DNA of 64,000 bases from Sympetrum striolatum (Eukaryota; Arthropoda; Insecta; Odonata; Libellulidae). Below, one piece after another: positions 49,870 to 61,490 of this stretch; the first letter of the stretch is position 1; each line of letters opens with the position of its first letter. Made by a program: the position numbers and the translations under genes. The notes under the pieces are model-generated. The model was not told the DNA's origin and searched no databases. It saw only the letters and a program-made list of their open reading frames with translations. The stretch lies in the NCBI GenBank assembly GCA_947579665.1, contig CANPUZ010000057.1, forward strand, positions 806,001 to 870,000. The letters are read 5' to 3'.

Positions 49870-52560
49870 GCAGTTTACTCAAAAAACGTCGAAAAATCGA
49901 AAAAAAAAATTCGGTGAAATTTCAGTTTTGTGGCCATATTTTGCAAGATATTGAGCAAAATTAGTCAAGTTTTGATTCATTCTAAAGTTTCTGATATGAT
50001 CTAACCAAATTCTATAGAAATATTCAATTTTTCGCAGCAGTTATCTCAAAAATCGTTGAAAACTCGAAAAGAATATTGGTGAAATCTCAGGTTTTTGGCC
50101 ATATTTTGCAAGAAATTGAGCAAAATTAGTCAAATTTGGACTCATTTTTAAGTTTTTGATATCATCTAACCAAATTCTATAGAAACATTCAATTTTTAGT
50201 AGCAGTTAACTCAGAAAATATCGCAAACTCGAAAAAAAATCCGTGAAATTTCAGTTTTTTGGCCATATTTTGCTAAAAATTGAGAAAATTTAGTCAAGTT
50301 TGGATTCATTTTAACGTTTTTATAAGACCTAACTAAATATTATAGAAGTATTCAGTTTTTTTCTAAGTGTTAACTCAAAAAACGTCGAAAAGTGGAAATA
50401 TATCGGTAAAATTTCATGTTTTAGGCCATATTTTGCATAAAATTGAGCAAAATTAGTTTATTTTGGTCTCATTTTAAATTTTTAGATATGATCTTTCCAA
50501 ATTCAATAAAATATATTCAATTTATCGTAGCAGTTTACTCAAAAAACGTCGAAAACTCGAAAAAAAAATCGGTGAAATTTCAGGTTTTTGGCCATATTTT
50601 GCAAGAAATTGAGCTAAATTAGTCAAATTTGGACTCATTTTAAAGTTTTTGATATCATCTTACCAAATTCTATAGAAATATTCAATTTTTAGTAGCAGTT
50701 ATTTCAAAAAATTTCGCAAACTCGAAAAAAAATCCGTGAAATTTCAGTTTTTTGGCCATATTTTGCTAAAAATTGAGATAATTTAGTCAAGTTTGGATTC
50801 ATTTTAACGTTTTTGATAAGACCTAACTAAATATTATCGAAATATTCAATTTTTTTTAAGCCGTTAACTCAAAAAACGTCGAAAACTGGAAATATATCGG
50901 TAAAATTTCATGTTTTTGGCCATATTTTGCATAAATTGAGCAAAATTAGTTTATTTCGGACTCATATTAAAGTTTTAGATATGATCTTACCAAATTCAAT
51001 ATAATGTATTCAATTTATCGTAGCAGTTTACTCAAAAAACGTCGAAAACTCGAAAAAAATATTGGTAAAATTTCAGGTTTTTGGCCATATTTTGCAAGAA
51101 ATTGAGCAAAATTAGTCAAATTTGCACTCATTTTAAAGTTTTTGATATCACCTTACCAAATTCTATAGAAATATTCTATTTTTAGTAGTAGTTATTTCAA
51201 AAAATTTCACAAACTCGAAAAAAAATCCGTGAAATTTCAGTTTTTTGGCCATATTTTGCTAAAAATTGAGAAAATTTAGTCATGTTTGGATTCATTTTAA
51301 CGTTTTTGATAAGACCTAACTTAATATTATCGAAATATTCAATTTTTTTAAGCTGTTAACTCAAAAAACGTCGAAAACTGGAAATATATCGGTAAAATTT
51401 CATGTTTTGGGCCATATTTTGCATAAAATTGAGCAAAATTAGTTTATTTTGTTCTTATTTTAAAGTTTTAGATATGATCATACCAAATTCAATATAATAT
51501 ATTCAATTTATCGTAGCAGTTTACTCAAAAAACGTCGAAAAATCGAAAAAAAAATTCGGTGAAATTTCAGTTTTTTGGCCATATTTTGCAAGAAATTGAG
51601 CAAAATTACTCAAGTTTTGATTCATTCTAAAGTTTCTGATATGATCTAACCAAATTCTATAGAAATATTCAATTTTTTGCAGCAGTTATCTCAAAAATCG
51701 TTGAAAACTCGAAAAAAATATTGGTGAAATCTCAGGTTTTTGGCCATATTTTGCAAGAAATTGAGCAAAATTAGTCAAATTTGGACTGATTTTAAAGTTT
51801 TTGATATCATCTAACCAAATTCTATAGAAATATTCAATTTTTAGTAGCAGTTAACTCAAAAAATATCGCAAACTCGAAAAAAAATCCGTGAAATTTCAGT
51901 TTTTTGGCCATATTTTGCTGAAAATTGAGAAAATTTAGTCAAGTTTGGATTCATTTTAACGTTCATGATGAGACCTAACTAAATATTATAGAAATATTCC
52001 ATTTTTTTAATTTGTTAACTCAAAAAACGTCGGAAACTGGAAATATATCGGTAAAATTTCATGTTTTTGGCCATATTTTGCATGAAATTGAGCAAAATTA
52101 GTTTATTTTGGTCTCATTTTAAATTTTTAGATATAATCTTTCCAAATTCAATATAATATATTCAATTTATCGTAGCAGTTTACTCAAAAAACGTCGAAAA
52201 CTCGAAAAAAAATCGGTGAAATTTAAGTTTTTTGGCCATATTTTGCAAGAAATTGAGCTAAATTAGTCAAATTTGGACTCATTTTAAAGTTTTTGATATC
52301 ATCTAACCAAATTCTATAGAAATATTCAATTTTTAGTAGCAGTTAACTCAAGAAATTTCGCAAACTCGAAAAAATATCCGTGAAATTTCAGTTTTTTGGC
52401 CATATTTTGCTAAAAATTGAAAAAATTTAGTCAAGTTTGGATTGATTTTAACGTTCTTGATAAGACCTAACCAAATATTATAGAAATATTCAATTTTTTT
52501 AAGCTGTTAACTCAAAAAACGTCGAAAACTGGAAATATATCGGTAAAATTTCATGTTTTT
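49870..52560 (+). repeat. Less homogenised satellite segment
   Basis: There is no gene. A, B, C and D monomers run in mostly canonical order. I could not place this stretch as a long near-identical copy of another part of the window. Its left part (50,000-51,030) resembles 40,130-41,160 but keeps older states, such as TTAGTTTATTTTGG where that block has a T run. Private variants include TTTGTTCTTATTTT (about 51,450), ACGTCGGAAACTGG (about 52,027), AATTTGTTAACTC (about 52,009) and TTTTTCTAAGTG (about 50,357). Confidence 0.75.
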
Positions 52561-53340
52561 GGCCATATTTTGCGTAAAATTGAGCAAAATTAGTTTATTT
52601 TGGTCTCTTTTTAAAGTTATAGATATGATCATACCAAATCCAATATAATATATTCAATTTATCGTAGCAGTTTACTCAAAAAACGTCGAAATCTCGAAAA
52701 AAAAATCGGTATAGATTTCAGTTTTTTGGCCATATTTTGCAAGAAATTGAGCAAAATTAGTCAAATTTGGACTCATTTTAAAGTTTTTTGATATCATCTA
52801 ACCAAATTCTATAGAAATATTCAATTTTTAGTAGCAGTGAACTCAAAAAATTTCGCAAACTCGAAGGAAAATCCGTGAAATTTCAGTTTTTTTGCAATAC
52901 TTTGCTAAAAATTAAGAAAATTTAGTCAAGTTTGGATTCAATTTAACGTTTTTGATAAGACCTAATTAAATACGATAGACACATTCAATTTCTTTAGCCG
53001 TTAACTCAAAAAGCGTTGAAAACTTGAAAATAAAAATCGGTGAAATTTCAGTTTTTTGGCCATATTTTGAAGAAATTGAGCAAAATTAGTCAAGTTTTGA
53101 TTCAATCTAAAGTTTCTGATATGATCTAACCAAATTCTATAGAAATTTTCAATTTTTCGCAGCAGTTAACTCAAAAATCGTTGAAAACTCGAAAAAAATA
53201 TTGGTAAAATTTCAGGTTTTTGGCCATATTTTGCAAGAAATTGAGCAAAATTAGTCAAATGTGGACTCATTTTAAAGTTTTAGGTATGATCTTACCAAAT
53301 TCAATATAATATATTCAATTCATCGTAGCAGTTTACTCAA
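52561..53340 (+). repeat. Satellite segment matching 440-1,220
   Basis: The offset is about 52,112 bp. It shares the TTATAGATATGATCATACC, CCGTTAACTCAAAAAGCGTT and GTGGACTCATTTTAAAG marks. Differences are GGTATAGATTTCAG, an extra T in AAAGTTTTTTGATATC (about 52,782), AATTAAGAAAATTTAG and AAAACTTGAAAAT. The extra T shifts the reading frame that stays open in the sister copies. After 53,340 it continues as CTCTAAAAAAAAATTCGG and no longer matches. Confidence 0.85.
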
Positions 53341-53668
53341 AAAACGTCGTAAACTCTAAAAAAAAATTCGGTGAAATTTCAGTTTTTTGGCCATATTTTG
53401 CAAGAAATTGAGCAAAATTAGTCAAGTTTTGATTCAGTCTAAGGTTTCTGATATGATATAACCAAATTCTATAGAAATATTCAATTTTTAGTAGTAGTTA
53501 TTTCAAAAAATTTCGCAAACTCGAAAAAAAATGGTGAAATTTCAGTTTTTTGGCCATATTTTGATAAAAATTGAGAAAATTTACTCAAGTTTGGATTCAT
53601 TTTTACGTTTTTGATAAGACCTAACTAAATATAATAGAAGTATTCAATTTTGTTAAAGTGTTAACTCA
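53341..53668 (+). repeat. Two-monomer linker between block copies
   Basis: There is no gene. Monomers with GATTCAGTCTAAGGTTTC, GTAGTAGTTATTTC, an A-run ending ATGGTGAAATTTCAG (shorter than usual) and CATTTTTACGTTTTTGATAA. The combination was not seen elsewhere. It is joined to the following block at GTTAACTCAAAAAAGTTCG. Confidence 0.7.
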
Positions 53669-55244
53669 AAAAAGTTCGAAACTCGAAAAAAAATCCGTGA
53701 AATTTCAGTTTTTTGGCCATATTTTGCTAAAAATTGAGAAAATTTAGTCAAGTTTGCATTCATTTTAACGTTTTTGTTAAGACCTAACTAAATATTATAG
53801 ATATATTCAATTTTTTTAAGCCGTTAACTCAAAAAACGTCGAAAACTGGAAATATATCGGTAAAATGTCATGTTTTTGGCCATATTTTCCATAAAATTGA
53901 GCAAAATTAGTTTATTTTGGTCTCATTTTAAAGTTATAGATATGATCATACCAAATTCAATATAATGTTTTCAATTTATCGTAGCAGTTTACTCAAAAAC
54001 GTCGAAAACTTAAAAAAAGAAATCAGTGAAATTTCAGTTTTTTGGCCATATTTTGCAAGAAATTGAGCAAAATTAGTCAAATTTGGACTCATTTTAAAGT
54101 TTCTGATATGATCTAACCAAATTCTATAGAAATATTCAATTTTTCGCAGCAGTTAACTCAAAAATCGTTGAAAACTCGAAAAAAATATTGGTGAAATCTC
54201 AGGTTTTTGGCCATATTTTGCAAGAAATTGAGCTAAATTAGTCAAATTTTGACTCATTTTAAAGTTTTTGATATCATCTAACCAAATTCTATAGAAATAT
54301 TCAATTTTTAGTAGCAGTTAACTCAAGAAATCTCGCAAACTCGAAAAAATATCCGTGAAATTTCAGTTTTTTGGCCATATTTTGCTAAAAATTGAGAAAA
54401 TTTAGTCAAGTTTGGATTCATTTTAACGTTCTTGATAAGACCTAACCAAATATTATAGAAATATTCAATTTTTTTAAGATGTTAACTCAAAAAACGTATA
54501 AAACTGGAAATATATCGGTAAAATTTCATGTTTTTGGCCATATTTTGCATAAAATTGAGCAAAATTAGTTTATTTTGGTCTCTTTTTAAAGTTATAGATA
54601 TGATCATACCAAATCCAATATAATATATTCAATTTATCGTAGCAGTTTACTCAAAAAACGTCGAAATCTCGAAAAAAAAATCGGTATAAATTTCAGTTTT
54701 TTGGCCATATTTTACAAGAAATTGAGCAAAATTAGTCAAATTTGGACTCATTTTAAAGTTTTTGATATCATCTAACCAAATTCTATAGAAATATTCAATT
54801 TTTAGTAGCAGTGAACTCAAAAAATTTCGCAAACTCGAAGGAAAATCCGTGAAATTTCAGTTTTTTTGCAATACTTTGCTAAAAATTGTGAAAATTTAGT
54901 CAAGTTTGGATTCAATTTAACATTATTGATAAGACCTAATTAAATACGATAGACGCATTCAATTTCTTTAGCCGTTAACTCAAAAAGCGTTGAAAACTCG
55001 AAAATAAAAATCGGTGAAATTTCAGTTTTTTGGCCATATTTTGAAGAAATTGAGCAAAATTAGTCAAGTTTTGATTCAATCTAAAGTTTCTGATATGATC
55101 TAACCAAATTCTATAGAAATTTTTAATTTTTCGCAGCAGTTAACTCAAAAATCGTTGAAAACTCGAAAAAAATATTGGTAAAATTTCAGGTTTTTGGCCA
55201 TATTTTGCAAGAAATTGAGCAAAATTAGTCAAATTTGGACCCAT
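53669..55244 (+). repeat. 1.57-kb block, copy 1 (offset 6,247 bp to copy 2)
   Basis: Matches 59,916-61,490, 14,865-16,430, 19,631-21,196 and 30,490 onward. Register at 54,647 and 60,894 gives 6,247 bp (38 monomers). Both copies share TTTTACAAGAAATTGAGC, which the 14-31 kb copies lack, so they are each other's closest relatives. The block stops in the middle of a monomer at about 55,240, after GTCAAATTTGGACCC. Confidence 0.88.
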
Positions 55245-55519
55245 TTTAAAATTTTTGATATGATCTAACCTAATTCTTTAGAAATATTTAATTTTTTATA
55301 GCAGTTTATTCAAAAATCATCGAAAACTCGAAAAAAATCGGTGAAATTTCAGGTTTATCGCCATATTTTGCGAATAATTCAGGAAAACTTGTCATGTTTG
55401 TACTCAATTTGAGGTTATTTACGTCATCTAACCAAATTCATAAAAAGTTTCAATTATTTTAGCTGCTAACCCAAACAACGTCGAAAACTCGAAAACATTA
55501 GTTGAAATTTCAGGTTTTT
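55245..55519 (+). repeat. Two highly diverged satellite monomers
   Basis: The second part of the monomer starting at 55,196 and the whole 161-bp monomer at 55,359-55,519 differ strongly from all others. GGCC is changed to CGCC (TTTATCGCCATATTTTGCG). Further changes are AATTCAGGAAAACTTGTC, TGTACTCAATTTGAGG, TTACGTCATCTAACC, CATAAAAAGTTTCAATTATT, GCTGCTAACCCAAACAACG and AAAACATTAGTTGAAATTTC. The phrase order of a normal monomer is still recognisable (A-like), so this is satellite and not an insertion. It looks like an old monomer that escaped homogenisation. Confidence 0.85.
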
Positions 55520-57669
55520 GGCCATATTTTGCTAAAAATTGAGAAAATTTAGTCAAGTTTGGATTCATTTTAACGTTATTGATAAGACCTAATTAAATAT
55601 TATAGAAATATTCAATTTTTTTTAGCTGTTAACTCAAAAAACGTCGAAAACTGGAAATATATCGGTAAAATTTCATGTTTTAGGCCGTATTTTGCATAAA
55701 ATTGAGCAAAATTTGTTTATTTTGGTCTCATTTTAGAGTTAGAGATATCATCTTACCAAATTCAATATAATATATTCAATTTATCGTAGCAGGTTACTCA
55801 AAAATCGTTGAAAACTCGAAAAAATATTGGTGAAATCTCAGGTTTTTGGCCATATTTTGCAAGAAATTGAGCAAAATTAGTCAAATTTGGACTCATTTTA
55901 AAGTTTTTGATATCATTTAACCAAATTCTATAGAAATATTCAATTTTTCGCAGCAGTTATCTCAAAAAATTTCGCAAACTCGAAAGAAAATCCGTGAAAT
56001 TTCAGTTTTTTGGCCATATTTTGCTAAAAATTGAGAAAATTTAGTCAAGTTTTGATTCATTTTAACGTTCATGATGAGACCTATCTAAATATTATAGAAG
56101 TGTTCAATTTTTTTAAAGTGTTAACTCAAAAAACGTCAAAAACTGGAAATATATTGGTAAAATTTCATGTTTTAGGCCATATTTTGCATAAAATTTAGCA
56201 AAATTAGTTTATTTTGGTCTCATTTTAAAGTTTTAGATATGATCATACCAAATTCAATATAATATATTCAATTTATCGTAGCAGTTTACTCACAAAACGT
56301 CGAAAACTCGAAACAAAAATCGGTGAAATTTCAGTTTTTTGGCCTTATTTTGCTAAAAATTGAGCAAAATTAGTCAAGTTTTGATTCATTCTAAAGTTTC
56401 TGATATGATCTAACCAAATTCTAGAGAAATATTCAATTTTTCGCAGCAGTTAACTCAAAAATCGTTGAAAACTTGAAAAAAATATTGGTGAAAACTCAGG
56501 TTTTTGGCCATATTTTGCAAGAAATTGAGCTAAATTAGTCAAATTTGGACTCATTTTAAAGTTTTTGATATCATCTTACCAAATTCTATAGAAATATTCA
56601 ATTTTTAGTAGTAGTTATTTCAAAAAATTTTGCAAACTCGAAAAAAAATCCGTGAAATTTCAGTTTTTTGGCAATATTTTTTTAAAAATTGAGAAAATTT
56701 AGTCAAGTTTGGATTCATTTTAACGTTTTTGATACGACCTAACTAAATATTTTCGAAATATTCAATTTTTTTAAGCCGTTAACTCAAAAAACGTCGAAAA
56801 CTGGAAATATATCGGTAAAATTTCATGATTTAGGCCATATTTTGCATAAAATTGAGCAAAATTAGTTTATTTTGGTCTCATTTTAAAGTTTTAGATATGA
56901 TTATACCAAATTCAATATAATATATTCAATTTATCGTAGCAGTTTACTCAAAAAACGTCGAAAACTGGAAACATATAAAGGTAAAATTTCATGTTTTTGG
57001 CCATATTTTGCATAAAATTGAGCAAAATTAGTTTATTTTGGTCTCATTTTAAAGTTTTAGATATGATCTTACCAAATTCAGTATAATATATTCAATTAAT
57101 CGTAGCAGTTTACTCAAAAAACGTCGAAAAATCGAAAAAAAAATTCGGTGAAATTTCAGTTTTTTGGCCATATTTTGCAAGATATTGAGCAAAATTAGTC
57201 AAGTCTTGATTCATTCTAAAGTTTCTGATATGATCTAACCAAATTCTATAGAAATATTCAATTTTTCGCAGCAGTTATCTCAAAAATCGTTGAAAACTCG
57301 AAAAAAATATTGGTGAAATCTCAGGTTTTTGGCCATATTTTGCTAAAAATTGAGAAAATTTAGTCAAGTTTGGATTCATTTTAACGTTTTTGATAAGACC
57401 TAACTAAATATAATAGAAATATTTAATTTTTTTAAGCTGTTAACTCAAAAAACGTCGAAAACTGGAAATATATCGGTAAAATTTCATGTTTTAGGCCATA
57501 TTTTGCATAAAATTGAGCAAAATTAGTTTATTTTTGTCTCATTTTAAAGTTTTAGATATGATCTTACCAAATTCAATATAATATATTCAATTTATCGAAG
57601 CAGTTTACTCAAAAAACGTCGAAAACTCGAAAAAAATATTGGTGAAATCTCAGGTTTTTGGCCATATTT
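55520..57669 (+). repeat. Mosaic satellite segment related to 39.2-40.1 kb
   Basis: There is no gene. 55,520-56,400 follows 39,250-40,110 and 45,825-46,310, with TTTTTTTTAGCTGTTAACTC, GCAGGTTACTCAAAAATCG, ATCATTTAACC, GAGACCTATCTAAATAT and CTCACAAAACGTCG. From 56,400 on it is a mixture. It includes GATACGACCTAACTAAATAT, an AACTGGAAACATATAAAGG variant of the hybrid ending (about 56,964) and a C monomer with TTAATCGTAGCAG (about 57,095). No long near-identical partner for 56,400-57,670 was found. Confidence 0.78.
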
Positions 57670-59080
57670 TGCAAGAAATTGAGCAAAATTAGTCAAATTT
57701 GGACTCATTTTAAAGTTTTTGATATCATCTAACCAAATTCTATAGAAATATTCAATTTTTAGTAGCAGTTAACTCAGAAAATATCGCAAACTCGAAAAAA
57801 AATCCGTGAAATTTCAGTTTTTTGGCCATATTTCGCTAAAAATTGAGAAAATTTAGTCAAATTTGGATTCTTTTTAACGTTCATGATGAGACCTAACTAA
57901 AATTTTATAGAAATATTCAATTTTCTTAAAGTGTTAACTCAAAAAACGTCGAAAACTGGATATATATGGGTAAAATTTCATGTTCTTGGCCATATTTTGC
58001 ATAAAATTGAGCAAAATTAGTTTATTTTGGTCTCATTTTAAAGTTTTATATATGATCTTTCCAAATTCAATATAATATATTTAATTTATCGTAGCAGTTT
58101 ACTCAACAAACGTAGAGAACTCGAAAAAAAAATCGGTGAAATTTCAGTTTTATGGCCATATTTTGCAAGAAATTGAGCAAAATTAGTCAAATTTGGACTC
58201 ATTTTAAAGTTTTTGATATCATCTAACCAAATTCTATAGAAATATTCAATTTTTAGTAGCAGTTATTTCAAAAAATATCGCAAACTCGAAAAAAAATCCG
58301 TGAAATTTCAGTTTTTTGGCCATATTTTGCTAAAAATTGAGAAAATTTAGTCAAGTTTGGATTCATTTTAACGTTTTTGATAAGACCTAATTAAATATTA
58401 TAGAAGTATTCAATTTTCTTAAAGTGTTAACTCGAAAAACGTCTAAAACTGGAAATATATCGGTAAAATTTCATGTTTTAGGCCATATTTTGCATAAAAT
58501 TGAGCAAAATTAGTTTATTTTAGTCTCATTTTAGAGTTTTAGATATGATCTTACCAAATTCAATATAATATTCAATATATCGTAGCAGTTTACTCAAAAA
58601 ACGTCGAAAAATCGAAAAAAAATTCGGTGAAATTTCAGTTTTTTGGCCATATTTTGCATGATATTGAGCAAAATTAGTCAAGTTTTGATTCATTCTAAAG
58701 TTTCTGATATGATATAACCAAATTCTATAGAAATATTCAATTTTTCGCAGCAGTTATCTCAAAAATCGTTGAATACTCGAAAAAAATATTGGTGAAATCT
58801 CAGGTTTTTGGCCATATTTGGCAAGAAATTGAGCAAAATTAGTCAAATTTGGACTCATTTTAAAGTTTTTGATATCATCTAACAAAATTCTATAGAAATA
58901 TTCAATTTTTAGTAGTAGTTATTTCAAAAAATTTCGCAAACTCGAAAAAAAATCCGTGAAATTTCAGTTTTTTGGCAATATTTTTTTAAAAATTGAGAAA
59001 ATTTAGTCAAGTTTGGATTCATTTTAATGTTCTTGATAAGACCTAACTCAATATTATCGAAATATTCAATTTTTTTAAGC
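57670..59080 (+). repeat. Satellite segment matching about 5,890-7,300
   Basis: The offset is 51,776 bp, checked at TATATATGGG (57,961 against 6,185 and 2,729). It shares GAACTCGAAAAAAAAATCGG with GTAGA before it, AATATAATATTCAAT, GATATTGAGC and ATTTGGCAAGAAATTGAGC. It leaves this match at about 59,080, after GAAATATTCAATTTTTTTAA. Confidence 0.85.
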
Positions 59081-61490
59081 CGTTAACTCAAAAAACGTCA
59101 AAAACTGGAAATATATCGGTAAAATTTCATGTTTTAGGCCATATTTTGCATGAAATTGAGCAAAATTAGTTAGTTTTGGTCTCATTTTAAAGTTTTAGAT
59201 ATGATTATACCAAATTCAATATAATATATTCAATTTATCGTAGCAGTTTACTCAAAAAACGTCGAAAACTGGAAATATATAACGGTAAAATTGCATGTTT
59301 TTGGCCATATTTTGCATAAAATTGAGCAAAATTAGTTTGTTTTGGTCTCATTTTAAAGTTTTAGATATGATCTTTCCAAATTCAATATAATATATTCAAT
59401 TTATCGTAGCAGTTTACTCAAAAAACGTCGAAAACTCGAAAACAAAATCGGTGAAATTTAAGTTTTTTGGTTATATTTTGCAAGAAATTGAGCTAAATTA
59501 GTCAAATTTTGACTCATGTTAAAGTTTTTGATATCATCTAACCAAATTTTTTATAGAAATATTCAATTTTTAGTAGCAGTTAACTCAAAAAATTTCGCAA
59601 ACTCGAAAAAAAATCCGTGAAATTTCAGTTTTTTGGCCATATTTTGCTAAAAATTGAGAAAATTTAGTCAAGTTTGGATTCATTTTAATGTTATTGATAA
59701 GACCTAACTAATTATTATAGACACATTCAATTTTTTTTTAGACGTTAACTCAAAAAACGTCGAAAACTGGAAATATATTGGTGAAATTTCAGTTTTTGGC
59801 CATATTTTGCAAGAAATTGGGCAAAAATAGTAAAGTTTTGATTCATTCTAAAGATTCTGATATGATCTAACCAAATTCTATAGAAATATTCAATTTTCAG
59901 TAGCAGTTAACTCAAAAAAGTTCGAAACTCGAAAAAAAATCCGTGAAATTTCAGTTTTTTGGCCATATTTTGCTAAAAATTGAGAAAATTTCGTCAAGTT
60001 TGCATTCATTTTAACGTTTTTGTTAAGACCTAACTAAATATTATAGATATATTCAATTTTTTTAAGCCGTTAACTCAAAAAACGTCGAAAACTGGAAATA
60101 TATCGGTAAAATGTCATGTTTTTGGCCATATTTTCCATAAAATTGAGCAAAATTAGTTTATTTTGGTCTCATTTTAAAGTTATAGATATGATCATACCAA
60201 ATTCAATATAATGTTTTCAATTTATCGTAGCAGTTTACTCAAAAACGTCGAAAACTTAAAAAAAGAAATCAGTGAAATTTCAGTTTTTTGGCCATATTTT
60301 GCAAGAAATTGAGCAAAATTAGTCAAATTTGGACTCATTTTAAAGTTTCTGATATGATCTAACCAAATTCTATAGAAATATTCAATTTTTCGCAGCAGTT
60401 AACTCAAAAATCGTTGAAAACTCGAAAAAAATATTGGTGAAATCTCAGGTTTTTGGCCATATTTTGCAAGAAATTGAGCTAAATTAGTCAAATTTGGACT
60501 CATTTTAAAGTTTTTGATATCATCTAACCAAATTCTATAGAAATATTCAATTTTTAGTAGCAGTTACCTCAAAAAATTTCGCAAACTCGAAAAAAAAATC
60601 GGTGAAATTTCAGTTTTTTGGCCATATTTTGCTAAAAATTGAGAAAATTTAGTCAAGTTTGGATTCATTTTAACGTTCTTGATAAGACCTAACCAAATAT
60701 TATAGAAATATTCAATTTTTTTAAGATGTTAACTCAAAAAACGTATAAAACTGGAAATATATCGGTAAAATTTCATGTTTTTGGCCATATTTTGCGTAAA
60801 ATTGAGCAAAATTAGTTTATTTTGGTCTCTTTTTAAAGTTATAGATATGATCATACCAAATCCAATATAATATATTCAATTTATCGTAGCAGTTTACTCA
60901 AAAAACGTCGAAATCTCGAAAAAAAAATCGGTATAAATTTCAGTTTTTTGGCCATATTTTACAAGAAATTGAGCAAAATTAGTCAAATTTGGACTCATTT
61001 TAAAGTTTTTGATATCATCTAACCAAATTCTATAGAAATATTCAATTTTTAGTAGCAGTGAACTCAAAAAATTTCGCAAACTCGAAGGAAAATCCGTGAA
61101 ATTTCAGTTTTTTTGCAATACTTTGCTAAAAATTGAGAAAATTTAGTCAAGTTTGGATTCAATTTAACATTATTGATAAGACCTAATTAAATACGATAGA
61201 CACATTCAATTTCTTTAGCCGTTAACTCAAAAAGCGTTGAAAACTCGAAAATAAAAATCGGTGAAATTTCAGTTTTTTGGCCATATTTTGAAGAAATTGA
61301 GCAAAATTAGTCAAGTTTTGATTCAATCTAAAGTTTCTGATATGATCTAACCAAATTCTATAGAAATTTTTAATTTTTCGCAGCAGTTAACTCAAAAATC
61401 GTTGAAAACTCGAAAAAAATATTGGTAAAATTTCAGGTTTTTGGCCATATTTTGCAAGAAATTGAGCAAAATTAGTCAAATGTGGACTCA
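59081..61490 (+). repeat. Block shared with 14.0-16.4 kb and 29.6-31.8 kb; copy 2 of the 6,247-bp pair
   Basis: 59,081-60,230 matches 14,030-15,190 and 29,640-30,820. The part from 59,916 on also pairs with 53,669-55,244. Peculiarities are three extra bases in CCAAATTTTTTATAG (about 59,544), GAAATTGGGC (about 59,813), and an A monomer at about 60,467-60,630 with TTACCTC and ATCGGTGAAATTTCAG where sister copies have TTAACTCAAGAAATCTCGC. Confidence 0.87.

Noticed and set aside
53601..53611. Exact match to the budding-yeast ARS consensus (TTTTACGTTTT)
   Set aside because: An 11-base AT-rich match is expected by chance in 64 kb of such sequence, and here it arises from one base change in a B monomer. 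Nothing suggests a budding yeast.
55245..55519. Transposon or unique insertion
   Set aside because: The phrase order of a satellite monomer is still present (CCATATTTTGCG, ATCTAACCAAATTC, GCTGCTAAC, CGTCGAAAACTCG) and the period is kept. It is diverged satellite.
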